64,000 bases of DNA from Myoxocephalus aenaeus (GCA_038501785.1 JBAMJR010000011.1:1575001-1639000), one strand, 5' to 3'. Positions 38,228 to 53,345 are shown, numbered from the stretch's first letter. The notes: a model not told the origin generated them from the letters alone. Translations and numbers: made by a program.

Positions 38228-38901
38228 TGCATATATGTGATAAACCAACTTCATAACGTGCAATATGACATTTCCTTGTAAGGGCAGATAAGGTCTTCAC
38301 TAAAACATGTATTACGATGAAAGTGATTTTCTTTTAAACCGTCAATAAGTTTCCTTGATTGTTGTTTTTGGTCTCTTCAGGGGATTTGTTGATAATAATG
38401 AAAAGATAAAGTTATAAACTTTAAAATATTACTGTACCATTTTGTACTCTAATTACTTTCACTGAAAGCAGGATTTCACTGATAAATGCTTCGTATCAAA
38501 TGCTTTTAATTTGGTGGCGTGCACTCACTGCTTGCCCACAACAGAATCTCCCCACTGTTTTAGTCTTGATGTCTTTGTGGTCTGCAGGATTTGGCCTGAG
38601 ACCACTTCAAATAAACACACATACCAACATCCCCACCTGCCTCTCTCTCTCCCTCTGCCACCTATCCTCTCTATCTTATTCATTCCCAGCAACGGCCCAG
38701 CTGTCTTTTTCCCCTCTTAAGATTTTATCTTTCCTTTTGATTCATCTGTTTGTCTCCTTCTCTCTCTCTGTATCGTCACTGGAGGAGGAGGAGGGGGAGG
38801 GCAGGAAGTGTGAGGCAGGAAGTGAAGATCATATTGTTCCTGTTTTGCTGTCTCTAAACTGTTGTAACTTGACGGAAGCCAGGAGCAACTGTGTGTAGAT
38901 G

Positions 38902-38903
<2 letters not shown>

Positions 38904-38975
<72 letters not shown>

Positions 38976-39003
38976 GTGTGTGCGCGTGTGCGTTTGTGTG
39001 TAT
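38904..39003 (+). repeat. (TG)n microsatellite, impure 3' end
   Basis: Pure to about 38970, then cgtg and gcgc variants. Confidence 0.95.
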
Positions 39004-41019
39004 GAATCTCTGTGTCAGACTACAGGAGAAAAATAGGATGCAGTGAGACAAAGGCCTATTGTCTGTGCCCACAAGCTGCAAAACATGCACATGCTGATAC
39101 AATGATATAATACGTAAATACCTGCTACAGTGCTGCACAATCACAATGTATTAGACACAGGTAACACTGTCACAGCATTACAGCACAAAGTACACACTGT
39201 ACTGTCGTCCAGGTCAGATGTTCTCAGCTGCAGGTGGGCTTCCCCAGGGGGGCTCCAAACTGTTTTAGTGGAGGCTCAGTGGAAGTGAAAAATACTACAT
39301 TATTCTTTATCGTAGTTAGGGAAGATCACATAGAATAGCCCAAATGTGTGTGATTTGGTTAAAGAGATTGCTCAGAGATACTGTAGCTTTGGGGAATTTC
39401 CGGTTTTCACCATGTTCCTTGACTCAGAAACTAATAAATGCATTGGGACAGACCAACTGTATGTCTCTGGTGTAGTCCGAAGTTATGCCCACCGGCTAGG
39501 ACTCAAACTTTCTCATTTTACAGATGAACAGAAAACATTTGAGATGAGAAATATATACAGTACAGTAACATAATCTTGATTGATATTTGATCAGCACCTC
39601 CTTGTTTGAGAGTTTGGTCGGCATTCACAATCAGTAACTGAGTCTGCATTAGAGACTCCTCCGCTCTAATTGGCTGTTTTCCTTCGGGCACAGTGAGATC
39701 TTGTTAATGCCATATGAAGCACCAAAAAGAGGATCCTGATGATTATTTTTTCACGGATAATCTGTCTCATGTGCTTTACTGTCAGGATATAGTGAGTTTG
39801 AGCAAATATGATGAAAATATGTTTTATAAAAGTTACCATGTGCAGCTTAAAGTGTTATTATCATGATTTAGTTGTGCCTTTCACACCACACATACTCTAT
39901 AGCATACTGGGTGGGGAAAATACTGTGCTTTATACTACTATATAATACCTTTATTATCACAGGATAAAGGTGGAGATGACACATATAATCAAGATCAGAT
40001 ATGGGCTATATATCTTTTTATTTGATATCACCTGGAACTTATATTGACGACAAATCATGCAAGTTTCAGACTTCCTCAACATTTGGTCCTCATCTTTAGT
40101 ATATTTCATCACTCTGGTTATTGTTATTACAGAGTCAATATCACATCACAATCACAAACAGGTTAGTGAGGTCTGCTTTAACATGTGGCGAAACAAATCC
40201 CACGTAACAGAGAGCCAATGAACTAAAGCAGCTGTTTTGTGTCATGGTGTCATAACACAGCCAGGAAATATTCTGTCCCATGTCTGCGACATTCAGCTGT
40301 GAGAACCGCACAAAGGTACGACCTGACTTCCTGGTCGAGTCGACCTCTGTGCTGAAATGCTGTCATACAGGATACATGTGAGGTGAAGGGTTCTTGAACC
40401 CTCCCGACCTTTTTCACATACGCACTGTGTGTGTGTATGCGGTTTGCTGCTCGGTAGCGTCGAAAGGTGTCAACAAGTTGACTTTTTAATTCCCATTGTG
40501 CCTTTCCATTGTGTTGGTGTTTTCATATGAGGGGAGCAGCACCCCCACCCCCCATGACATTTTCCCAAAAAGAAGCCTGGCATGTTATTTCAAAGTTGGG
40601 TCAACACTAAACAATAAGTCTGCGTTAACTGCATAGGTGAAAGATAGTTGGACAATGAGGAACTGTTGTGCAAAAAAACTAAACAATTTTGGGTTGTGGG
40701 TAAAAAAAAAACAATGCACATAGGTTTGCTGTATATGGTACACACACAGGCGGAGAGGGGGACAGTTTGGTCCTATGAACGCTTCTCTCTTTGTCTTCAT
40801 ATGACCAGGACATTCTTACTGGACTAGCTGGTAAAATCTTGTTATAAAAAGAGTGGATAGAAATAGTGCTGCTGCTACATTTGGTAATACATTCTTTGAA
40901 AGTTATTTGTTTGCACACAAGGAGTATCACAGATTTAGTTCCAGTTGGGAAAATATGTGTGCTACACATCTGACTGTTTTTTAGCCCCGTGAGCAGCAGG
41001 GTGATGCAGTCTGTCTGCT

Positions 41020-41460
41020 AGTCAGCTGGTTCGTCTGTTCACCACTTTTGTCCAGACTGAAACTATTGAATGAATTCGTAATCCCCAGATGATACATCCT
41101 ACTGACTTTGGTGATCCCTAACCTTTCTTCTGGCATTACCAGGTTAAAATATGTTATATATCCTCTGAGTTGTACATTTGTGGTTCTCAGAGGATGAATC
41201 CTGATGACTTTGGGGAGCCACTGACTTTTCCCACGGCACCAACACATGATTGATCTACGTATACTTTTGAGTGAAATGTCTCAAAGTGAAACGACCCGCT
41301 AAGATGGGGAACATGGCAAACATTATACCTGTTAAACATAAGTATGTAAGCATTGTCACTGTGAGCATGTAGGCATGCTTATGTTGGCATTAATCTCACA
41401 GATGTGCCAAAGTACAGCTTAACAGATATGCTAGCATGGCTCTAGACTCTTAGTCATGTT
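41020..41460 (+). mobile_element. Long dispersed fish repeat (gactttgggga...gtagactct)
   Basis: Has the paired signature blocks gactttggtgatccctaacc and gactttggggagccactgac, then gaacatggcaaacattatac, ctgttaaacataagtatgta and gctagcatggctctagactc. I recognise this as a common fish retroelement-derived repeat without certain family name. A partial copy is at 46231-46354. Confidence 0.65.
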
Positions 41461-42903
41461 ACAGCATGCTTTAAATGTCACATTGTACTATATGCCTTTG
41501 AGTACCTTTGAGCGCTGTACGAATACATTGTATTATTATTATTATAGACATTGTAAAGGGAAATATGTCCTCATGAGACCTATCTGAGAGTTTGCTGGAG
41601 TAAACCAGTGAAGGGTTAATTTTATTGGTTGGTATTCCAACCTTTACCTTTTGTTCAAGAGGATCCTTGACTAATATTGTGAGCTCTGGTTTTAGTTCCC
41701 AGTAAAGAACCATATAAGAAAATACAACATAAATGGCTAAATGTTTCATGAGCTGCAGCCCAGTCGTAACAAAGCTGTTACCTTCATCTTTTAGGCTATA
41801 AACGTGTCATCCTCCACCGCCCATTCTCAGCTGCATAACATTGACTAAACTATCCAAAATTCCTGCTTGTTGTTCTGCGCTCACAGTTAGGAACAAGACA
41901 AATCTTCTTTCTTGTATAACTCCATCAAGTCACGACAACAGTTATAATATTTGTGCCAGGAGGTTACAGAGAGCAGAGCACAGGGAAATTAATGAAAAGT
42001 ACCCCATCAATCTCATTATGAATGTTATTCAATGCAAAGTCTCAGACAACCCAAACGCCCCTCGCACCAAACAGAGGCTCAGTGCGTGCAGGAATGCAAT
42101 AAGGAGGTCACGGCAAGGAGGAAAAGAGAGATAGAACAGGAGGAGGGATGAAAGGAGGAGATGAGGAGTGATGAGGTGAGAGGGCAGGAGACATAAGGTA
42201 TGTCTTGAGAAGGGAGGAAGACTAAGCAAGGCCGAGCCTGAGAAGACGTGAAGCAGGGGAAACAGGAAAGAGGGCTAGACATGAGGACCCGGAGGATCTA
42301 AAGCAAGAAAACAAACATATTGTCTCTGTGACTTCTCTCAATACCGAGTTCACCTGTTGTTAGTGTTTACAGTGTCAGTTTATCATGTCAGTAACCACTT
42401 GGCTTCCAAGGTGCTCAAATTTGGAAGAATTTAGAAAATAATTTGTTCCAGTGGCTTTTGAAATAGAATTATAATGGTGTTGAGATGATCTGTATGCTCT
42501 GTTTTAGGGAAACAATGTATATATGTGTAGGCTAATTAGCCGTACAGATATTGTTGTTTATTGTGAAATACATTTTGCAGAAAAAAGGGTAGTCATCAAC
42601 AGTTGACCATGGTAAATATAGTGGCTTTAGAGAATGCAAATACATTGAATAGCTTCTTCCACAAAATGTACAAATTACTCGAATATAATATTTTATAACA
42701 GAATAGATAATAATAATATTACAACGATACAAGCAGGTGCTGTATGGCCATTGTATGTCTGACATGATAACAGTTGTGTATGGTCATGCTTTATTGTTTC
42801 TTGAAAGCTCAGAAATGTGCAATTTGCACTAAAATCTCTGCATAAAACCGCTGGAGGCAAAAACTAAATCAATGGTCTATTGTCGAATCTTAGGTTTGTT
42901 CTT

Positions 42904-43005
42904 TATAACCAATGCACTCTGCAGAGTTCATTGAGGGACTGCGTGCTGTCAGAGGACTGACAGCACGCAGTCCCTCAATGAACTCTGCAGAGTGCATTGG
43001 TTATA
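42904..43005. repeat. Perfect 49-bp inverted repeat with a 4-nt loop
   Basis: Left arm 42904-42952 and right arm 42957-43005 are exact reverse complements around agga. The arms contain an inner palindrome ctctgcagag. No target duplication or transposon end is seen. Confidence 0.98.
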
Positions 43006-46000
43006 TTTTGTTTTTGGTAAAAACATATACATGACGTGTTGATCATCAATATGCATTAGGAAACATATGCACCGCCTCAGAGACTGCATTATATAAGAAT
43101 ATGCAGCACCACTGCTTCTGTATTTGATTTTGCACCACATACTACACACGCAAACACAGAGGCTGTGTCTATGCAGGCATTTATTCACCAGGATCTCATA
43201 GTAGGTTGCCATGTGACACAGCCAGCGAAAGCCAAAGGCTCCAGTGGCAATACATCCTCCACAGCGGTGCACCTGTCTGGGGATTCTCTCTGACGCAGTC
43301 CGCCAAATGCAAATAGAGATGAATATCTGCCAGAGTGACCAGTGTATTCATCTCAGTAACACAAGTGTTTATATATGCACATTTTCAAAAGCAATGCATG
43401 TTAAAAAACCTCTGTGTATAATAAGGTCTGTCTTGAGTCTTAGAACTTCATATAGATGCTTTAACCTACTCACTTAATATTCATTTTCAAGAGAAATAGT
43501 CTGACATTGAGTGTATAGTTTATTGGTTTAATATGGCACATATATGAGCTGTTATGCCTGTTTTTTTAAGCATGTAATGCGCACTAAATGGCATTGCATT
43601 GCTGGAATGTAGTTGTATCATACAGCAGTTAAAAGCAAACAGACAGGAAAAGTCAGTGAAATGTTGGCAACCATGGAGCTGCCATCTGGAAGCTGTTTAC
43701 CAAATGAATCTTCTAGGATTGGACTGATAGGAATTTACTGATGCTTTCATTGAAACTCTGGAATCCCATGTCAGGAACAACAACATCAACATTCCCAGAT
43801 GGGCATCAAACCATCCTCGCTGAGTGAGGTAATGCTGGACCCCTTCCAGCCTTGTGGCCTTGATATGGCATCTGTTTAATCCGAGATATTCTGGCAGGGC
43901 TACTGGTTAAATGTCACAGATACAGTATCTGCCAACCTATCACTCTGTCTCTCACCTTACACTCTGCTGTGCACGTCCACCAAATGCCAACATGAGCAGT
44001 TGCCATGACAGCAACTCCCTCCTTTTCTTCCAGCCCCAACTCTATTCTGGTCAAAGCAATGCTCGACCTCCATAACCTTCTCTCTTTCTCGCTCTCTTCT
44101 TCACCTTCTAGGTGTCCATGTATTGAGAAACAGATCCTTGGTCCTGTTTTCTCTCCATGTTGGTAGCTAATAAGTCTCAGTGTTTATGTCCCTGGGCGTC
44201 TTGTGTTGCCTGCCCTCTGAACCACTTCCCGCTCCGGGCTACTTAAATGGCCTCAGGGGGGCTGCTAAAATAGTCGGGCTACTGTGCAAACCCCCAAATA
44301 GTACGTAGTACTGCAACCTCATCCTGTGTCGTGTATGAAGGTTATAAAGCCAGATTCTAAGCCAAAAATAATTGATTAAATTTCAATAAAGAAAGAAAAG
44401 AAAATGGAGGTTTTAAACATTTCCAAAAGCCCGCTCAATTTGCCAGGCAGAGTGACCAGTCACTGGCAGGATGACATCTGAGGGAAATCACTTTGATGAT
44501 GGTGACAGGGTTTGGGTTTCTCTGACGGGAACTTCAGTAGACAGCTGACAGGAAAGGCTGGAATATCTGTGGAATAATTTACCCCACTGATTTACTGCAA
44601 CTGCTTTTCAAGGTAAACAAGCCGAGAGTAGACGTGTGTCCAGGCAGTGTGTTGTGTTTGTCCATGCCTGACTGACTGTGTGAAAGGTCCTCATGGTGTC
44701 GAGCCTTATGCGGGCAGTATATGTATTTGATTATGCTGTTATCGGAGGGAGAAAGATAAAGAGTTGTTCTCTTTTTCTTAGATAGCATCTCAGTGGTTTT
44801 TGTTACACTTCCTGATTGAGACATATGGGACAAAATGGTTCCTATCATTACGTGGCATCAGCAGTAGTGCATAAGTGTATGTGTGTGTACAGCCTGCAGG
44901 CCTTTGACAAGATCTTTTGAGCTGTACTACATCAGTGACAGGTACATGTATTTATTAGAAACTGAGATGATATGTATACATGTTCCTGGCAGTAGTGGCA
45001 CGCCTCTAATAAAATAAAAAAAATAAAAACAGCCTATTAAATTCATGGATCATGTTAAATGGGTCTTATTCAGTTTACAGCTGCTGCTATTCATTCACTA
45101 ATGATAGAGCATCCTTTTTCAATTATTTTACACCGGGTTTGCCATCAAATTATTTTGGGCCATTCTGTTTTACTATTTAAACTGACCCAATTTAATCTGG
45201 ATTATACTTATTTATTTTTTTAACAATTTAAGAGACTGGAAATGATTTGGGTAGGAAAGGGGCTAGATCATATATTTAACTTCATAAAAAGGTAAAGCCT
45301 TCCTTAGTGTTATTCATATTTTTTTCTGAACCCTACCCTTTAATTATTAGGTTCTACTATCTCAAACTAATGAAGTCTAATACAATAGTCCTGCAATAAA
45401 TCCCACCTTCATGAAAGTTATAATGTTCCGTTTCTGCTAAATAGTTTGAGATGTGTTGTTTCAACTGTACGGACACTTTGGCGGCTGTAATTTGTGGTTA
45501 TTTAGCCTCATTATTATAAATGGGTTGGACTAAATTATAGAAATACCTGCAATACATTCAACAAGTTGATGTGATTTATATGAAGGATGATGGCAAAATT
45601 TCATGAGGTGCTCTTCACCCTGAACCTTTCCTAAAGCTCCAGGACTCAGACACTCTTGGGCGTCCATTTGTTTGGAATGAGAGGCAGGATGAGGACTTTT
45701 TCCACCAGAGGACAGTTTCTTGTTCAGAAATGCATCCAACTTGGCTTTGCACTCTGCTATGTGTGCTGATGTGTACATATGACACAAGAGAACTGGTGAA
45801 TGCATGACAAACCAGGGTGTGTTATCTGAACGTAAAGGGATCAAGTGTGAGAAAGTGTGTGTGTGTGTGTGTTTTCTTGTCACACAGACACCTTTCTGTC
45901 CATGGAAGGAAGTCCATGCTGGGCAGAATTGTGACACTAATGAGGAAACAGTCCACTGTGACAACAGCGACTTCCTCACTCACACACACACTCATACAGC

Positions 46001-46230
46001 TGTACACAATCCGTCAGGTGTTTAGAAACCCCCCTGCAGGCTTTTGTTCATCCATCTTTCTCCAGGGACAAATTAGTTCCTTTGGCATGACATGCAAACA
46101 AAGAGCAGACAGGTCCTGACCTGCGTCACATACCCCTGCATGAAAACTCTGTTATTACTCCATTCACAACTCATCTATGGTCTTGAATGCTGGTTTCACA
46201 CATTGGGTCTTAAACCCTACTCTACACAAC

Positions 46231-46354
46231 CACACCTGCTAAACATCAGCATGTTAGCGTTGGGATAGTGAGCATGTTTGCAAGTTGTTGTTAGCAATTA
46301 GCTCAGTACAGCCTCACAGAACAGCTAGCGTGGCTGTAGACTCGTATTCTTGTT
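46231..46354 (+). mobile_element. Partial copy of the 41020-41460 repeat
   Basis: cacacctgctaaacatcagc, atgttagcgtt, cagcctcacagaacagctag and cgtggctgtagactcgtatt align with the 3' half of the longer copy. Confidence 0.65.
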
Positions 46355-49300
46355 AATGGAAGGTTTTAGTGCACAGGATGTTGTAGAGAAAGTTGTTGAA
46401 TTGGTTTTCTTCTTTAAATCAATCAGGTTGAGGTTCATTTGTTTTTAGGGTTTCTCCCTTCAAGAGCTGTCTTTGAAATGTCTTTAACTCAACTGTAGAA
46501 GAGGAAATCCAGTGATGATGTGTTACGGTTTTACTTCCTTTTTGCAATGAAATCATAGTAGTATGAGTGTAGGCGACAGCTGTGGCCAGAGGCATTATGT
46601 TTATGTGTTGTCTGTCTGCCCTATTTTTGTGAACACAATATATCAGGAATGCCTGGAGGATTTCATTTTTAGATTCGGCACAAACATCTACATAGGTAAC
46701 TGTGACCTTTAGCCAAAAACCCAAGAATGCATATGCTACACAAGAAAGATGGTTTTAATAGAAATGTTGTCAGCACCACACGTTTAATATAATCCTAATA
46801 GGATATCTCAAAACCTGGGTAAATTAGCACAAATATTATCTAAACTGATTTATTTATTTTTTATTGTACTTTGGGTCAAAAAAAGTTTAACGAATAATAA
46901 GTCTGTCAGCCAAACAAGAAGCTTGTTCTGTATCAGTTTTTGTTGAAAACAAAATGCGTATCTAGTTTTCATGGCTCAGTACCCTAAAGCCCCTCCTCCA
47001 AACATTTGCATTTATAGTATATGACTTGCTATCATTTCATTAAATGGTAGACGTCAGTGCCTGTGTCCACACAGTGAACCCTGTATCTCAGTTGGGAAGG
47101 GGACAGCTCCTACGAGAGCCTGCTGTTTCAGAGGTGATTGACTTTGGGTCATGTATTATCCTCTTCTGCTCTCCATTGACTGCTCATCTCTCTCACACCC
47201 TCGCTATAGCGTATTTGTACTTTGCCACAGACTTCTTTTTTTTGTGGCTAGTAAGACCTTTCATTTCCCCCTAAACCCATCATTTTGTCTTTATTTTTAT
47301 TTTGGGAATGCATCTGCAGCATGGTAGAATTACTCTTGACTTATTGTTTACGTGTGAAAGTTTATTTAGTAGCAAAGGCAGAGGAACTCTAGCGTGATGT
47401 TGTTATAACATCACAAAAGAGAGGAAGGCCGGGGGTTGGGGACAGTAAAGCCTGGGACTTGAACACAAGAGACCGCTTCTACATGCTGGTTTCTTTTCAA
47501 CATAACCATGATCATCTCTTAACCTGAACTAGCTTTTTTAACCCAAGAAATTATCCTTCTCCGACATTAACCAAATGCTAGTTGTAACTATAAGGCCACT
47601 CAAACCTTTACTACAGCAGTGGCTGTTTAGAAATCAGCTATATGAATCTTTTTAAGCCATTCAGCACATGGCTTTGATTTTTTTCATAGCAGCAAAATGT
47701 ATTTGCAGTGGACTGTGGCACATGCCCGAGAAAGAAAAAGACATGATGAGAGAGTTGGATACCTTCCCTTTTTTCCATCAATGGTAAACCTTCCGAGCAG
47801 CCACACTGCCTGTCCAAACATTAGTATTGCCATGACCTCCAATATGTGTCACACATAGAGAAATACCAGAGAAACGCTTCCAGAGTTTAGAAGAAGAGCG
47901 GGAATCACGGCATTAAACAACAGCCATCACTTTGACTGTTCTCTGCCAATAACACTGACCCGCTACTTTGAAATGTAATGTGTATGCATGGTGTATGCAT
48001 GGCTACTTGGACAAATGCACGTCCCACTGTGTATTCATGTCCACAAGTGTGTGTGTGTGTGTTTACTGAATCCTTGTTTGCCCACCTTGCATCATCAGGT
48101 GAAGTTGTGAGCCTACCTGTACGTGATGAGAGCCTGCCATCACTGTGTATGTGGGTGACATAGCTGTATATTTGCTCTCAGAGAGCAGGTGAGGAATATC
48201 ACAGACCTCCTCTAAACCGCCTGCTCTCCCGCTCTGCTCAGATATGACTGTTGTTTATACGATCTGACTCTTGGAGACAAGGTGACGTCATTAATAATCA
48301 TTTCTACCGTCTGCATCACACAGGTTGTCCGTAAATGTGTAACAGTGTGAGCTCGTCTCGATGTCAGTCCTCTTACTCACAGCTTACTGCTGGCCTCATC
48401 ATCAGTCTGTTAGTGGAGTGAAAAAACGCTTGTTTTTACTTGTTGTGGAGACCAAGGTGTAAAAAATGTTTCAAAGATTTCAACTTTATAATTCAATATC
48501 AACTTGTAACTTGTCTAACCGTTCTGCTATCGGTTACACTTTTAGGACCTCACGATTGAAGTAAGGACCATTTAAGTTTCTACATGGAAGTTGATTTATA
48601 TTTTTTTTAAACAAAAAAACATCTCATTTACATGTCTCTCTTACATGTCATGTCTCTCTCCCAATGTAAGTCTATGAGGAACCTTATTTTTGTGCCCAGT
48701 GGCATCACATGACATCACATACCAAGAAGTAGTTTTTGCTCTTCCTGGGGCCTTGGTTAAACTTCAAGGGAATTGTGCCAGTAGTGGTTGCTAGCAACTA
48801 AATGTTTGACTAAAACCAAGTGCTGCTGGTAGAAAAAAAAATATTAATAAAGGTTTATCTTTACAGATACATAATTTTTCTCACATTTAGATGTAAGTGT
48901 TGTACCTTTTTTCCTTATGCAGCTGGCAGAAGATTACCAACTAACACCTATTTACATCATCTGATGTCTTGTTTTATCTAACCAACCATCTTAAATCCAA
49001 GTATATTCAGTTTATGATCATGTAAAACAGAGAAAACCAGCAAATTCTCAAGCTGCAACCAGAGGTTGTTTGTTTTTAGCAATGTATATTTTTTATTTAT
49101 TTGGCATCTTTGCTCGAAAAATGGCTTAAATGGTTGATCAAACATTGATAAAACCACTAATTCTTGCTGCTTGAAAGGAAATACTCTTCAACGTCAGTAT
49201 TGGAGGCAGAGAGAGGTAAGACCAATCCAGAAATGAACATGCCCAGCATCTTAACAGAGTTTCATCTGTTTGGTGGAAGGAGTGCGTTGGCAAACACGGA

Positions 49301-49400
49301 GGAATGGCACCGCTCCCAAAACTTTTTTGTTTTCCAGCCTATCCATCCTTTGCTCCTTTCTAGGAATTTACTTCTTTGTCTTTTCTTTGTAGTTGGTGAT

Positions 49401-49404
<4 letters not shown>

Positions 49405-49460
<56 letters not shown>
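49405..49460 (+). repeat. (GA)28 microsatellite
   Basis: Pure GA for 56 bp; the only long GA tract in the window. Confidence 0.97.
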
Positions 49461-49463
<3 letters not shown>

Positions 49464-50108
49464 TACTCCTGATGTAAGCTTGCTTCCTGGATTTGGTTGT
49501 ACAAAACAGTTTAATTCTACAGTAGCACCAATAAATGCTGGAAAAAACTGAATTATGAAAGCCCAAATAATGTATAAACCGTAATCACCAATCCTCTGTT
49601 AATGTAGAACGTTTTATAAACATATGCTAGGGATAGTCATGCAGTTTGGAATTAGAAGGAAACTTTTGCACGTACCTAACTTGCATTATTTGGTTATTTA
49701 GTGTGAGGTTTGGTAATTGCTTTGTAATTTTTACAAGTTAATTGAGGTCTGGAAATTGAGGTCATTGCAAAAAAGACGTCCGACAGTGGGCAGGAACATG
49801 AGCAGCCAGCTGATCATACAGGTTTAAAACAACCACCTGCGTTAAGAGCACACTCACTTTTGCTTTTACTTGAAAATCAAGTGTTTCAGATCATCTGGCT
49901 AATCATGTTGGCTTGTTAACAACCCGTCTGACTGCTTATGTTTGTTGCCTTGTTGTCTTGGACTTTCTTAGAGCGATGTCGCCGTGTTCCTAGATCTTTC
50001 AAATTACTTTGGTGAGTACAACGTTAGAACCAACTTGTAACAAACTGAAAATATTCCTTTAAAACAATATCTCCGCATGTGTGCATCATATTATTCATGT
50101 TGTGTGTA

Positions 50109-50113
<5 letters not shown>

Positions 50114-50179
<66 letters not shown>
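50114..50179 (+). repeat. (TG)33 microsatellite
   Basis: Pure TG; impure TG flanks on both sides (50101-50207). Confidence 0.97.
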
Positions 50180-50183
<4 letters not shown>

Positions 50184-50705
50184 GTGTGCGTGAGTGTGTG
50201 TGTGTGTTGACAGCTGTGTCGACTCAAATAAGATAAAGAAAGCTGCCAGCATTAGGTCACATTTCACCGTCTCCTCGCCCTCCAACTCTCAGGTGTCAGT
50301 CAGGTGCCCTAAGAGGGTTAACGAGGGTTGGAGGTTTCCATACAGAGTGACTTCTGGTGGGTTTCACAATAGATGGCACGACCACCCATCTTCTGGGGTC
50401 TCGCTGAACAATGAGAAGGAATATGTTTCCAAAAAGTGATCGTCACATGTAATGCCTCTTTGTCTTTAAAAGTCAGACAGATATAGCTTCTGTTCCGGTA
50501 ATGGCTGTGGTTTAATTGAAAGTAATCCTGGTGTTGAAATGCGGCTAGAAACGACAGGCCTCTGACACGTCTCCTGTGTCAGAAAGAACCTGCAGTGCCA
50601 CGTATTTACTCTACTCAAAGCTCTCTATACCCGCTGGCACACACTCCTCTTGGCTCCAAGCCAGGGGAGATCCAGAGCTGAGCTTTGGGAAAAGACCCAC
50701 TTGCT

Positions 50706-50724
50706 TGTGTGTGTGTGTGTGTGT

Positions 50725-50779
<55 letters not shown>
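50706..50779 (+). repeat. (TG)n microsatellite, one interruption
   Basis: TG with a single GA interruption near 50730. Confidence 0.95.
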
Positions 50780-50781
<2 letters not shown>

Positions 50782-52175
50782 AAAGGCCTGATGAAAGGGT
50801 TGGTTAACTCACTATGTTATTCACAGTTATTCCACTCCACGTTTGATTTCCCTTGTTGACTTGGTTCTTTATCAATTGTTAGAAGAGATTAAAATCACTC
50901 TTTAATCCAAAACCCCAAAACATAAAATTCATAAAAGAGAAAAAAATAAAGCAAATATTTGTATTTATTATTTGTATACAATGTGTCATTTTGGACTGAA
51001 ACAGTTATTCACAAAAAGTAGCTTCTGATTAATTACTCTTCAGCTGACAGATGTGTGAACTCAAAATACTGTGTATGTGAGTGTGTTCATTTGTAGGCAC
51101 TGAAAATCATTAACACAGTGCCACCAACACACACGTCACACAGAATCAGTGTCACTTCCCTCTTTCAGTAAAAGAGAATTGCTCTTCATAGAAGGGGGTT
51201 TAATTGATTTCATTGTGGTTGTCTGCTTCCTTTTTTCACTTTCAAAAACTATAAACACATACGCTTCCTGCTAAAAGGAACTTTTTCCCTTGAATCAGTT
51301 AAAGTTTCAAAGGTCTGCACCAAAGTAATATTTCAGACTCTGTTAGCAGCTATACAACACATTTCCAAAGACTTGTCTATCTGCCTCTCGCCTTTTTGAC
51401 GATTGAAGGGCCAGCTAATGAGTACCATGTGGCGCTGTGCTATTCCAGCCTGACATGAGTCCGTTCCAGTTGTTGTTGTTTTAGTTTGTCCAATTCCAGG
51501 TCGGGTTTTAGCTGAGGCCTGCCACAGAGAGAGAGAGAGAGTGCAGGTTCAGAAAGCTGGAAGCATGCACTCTGCAAGTATTTGAATTATGCCATTGACG
51601 TCAGCACAGTCATAAAGTAGACGGCTGCCCTTCCCCTGAAGTATTCCTTTGCCAGCAGGCCTGTTCAGCTCAGCGCAGATGGATTCAAACGCTCTCTGCT
51701 TCACAGACCGGCTCTTTTGTTTGGGAAGCATATCCCCCCCCTCCCCTTCCCCTCCACTCCCCTTCCCCGCCAAAAAACACCACCACCTCTTTGTGGAACA
51801 GGGCAGAAAGACGCCTTTTCAAAATGAATTCAACAATAAAATACCCCCACTTCAATTAAAATCCTCCTGATTATTATCAACAAAGACCCAAAAAGGAAAA
51901 ACATGTTTTGGTTATCATCACTCTGCCGTAATGTGGCTGATTTTTTGGCAGAGGTCGGATCCAGATATTTTAGTTTTTTTATCAAATTGATGTTAGACCG
52001 TGAATGCCACATGCCTATTTAGATGTTACTTGGGGGAAACTTGTATTTAATCTTGATTCAATCAGGAAGTTTCATTTTTTCCAAAATGTACAAACACAAT
52101 CAATCTGGTTTTGCCTGCTCACCAGTGCCAATATTCTTTATTGGCTCAATTAAATGTTGTTATGTGGTTTTAGAT

Positions 52176-52176
<1 letters not shown>

Positions 52177-52249
<73 letters not shown>
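52177..52249 (+). repeat. (CA)36 microsatellite
   Basis: Pure CA on the plus strand. Confidence 0.97.
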
Positions 52250-52251
<2 letters not shown>

Positions 52252-53202
52252 ACACAGATACAGTGACATACCATGCTTACCCATCATGGACGAGGCATGC
52301 TGTTCAAGGTTGAGGTTTGTCTCAGCTGGTCTTCATATGTTACTGGAGACACAGATTCTTCGTTGCACGCAAACCCCTTCGTCACAAAAGCCCTCTGGTG
52401 CCTTCCCTCGCTCCGCTCATCAAGCCTGCTGTTTCCTTCAAGGTCTTCACACTAAATGCAGTCAAGATAATGTTAATAAGACAGTCATGTTTTTATTGGC
52501 AACGGCTCAACAACAGCTGTAAAAGTGTTGGGACCAAAATGATGTATTGCTTGAGCTCAATAACATGCCATTCAGATGTCAAAGCCCACCAAAAAAGAGG
52601 AAGCATGACATAGATTGGGCTTGTTTAGTTGCACATTAGCCCATTGAGGTTGTTTACTTCCTCATTATTAGACATCAAAACCTGTAAAAGTGATCTTAGC
52701 CCTGGTTTAGAAAAGAGAAGCTACTGCGCCTTTCATATTTTAAGAATGTAAAATAAATATACAATCCATCCTGCAAGAAAAGGTTTGGCAGCCTAAATAC
52801 CTGATTTATCTCATTGCAAACAACAACGTAGGCCATTCAGTTTCACAAAGGCCAGTGTTATACTCCATCCACAGAGACGTCCCCCTGGGCAGAAATGATC
52901 TGCGTGTCTGTGTCTCGGGACCCGCTGCTCTTTGACCCGTCTTGTGACATGTATGACATTAGAGTAACACACTGTGTGTCATGGGAACATAATGAGGTAA
53001 CACATTCCATCTAACAGTCCAGTCGGTCTACTCAGAAATCATAAAATTAGGTAAGTCATACGGTGTAGGTTCAGCTTACTTTGGGGAGACCGTATCTTCT
53101 CCATGTCAAGTCACCATATTACTTCAGAATCATATCCCTTTTATTCACTCTGTACATCCCTCACCATACTCTTCTTATGGCGGCACTTTGTTGGTTTTGC
53201 AA

Positions 53203-53345
53203 TTTAAAGGAGTAGTTTGACATTTCTGGAAATAAGCATGGAGGTGAGTGGAAATGTGTTTGTGAGGCTCAAAGCATTACAATCCAGCATTTAAATACAT
53301 TTACAGCAACATATTTCTAGATAACGCCCAGACCTAACCGTGAAG
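53203..53345 (+). mobile_element. Diverged copy of the aaaggaatagt fish repeat
   Basis: Begins tttaaaggagtagtttgaca then tttctggaaataagc. The remainder is poorly conserved. Confidence 0.45.
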
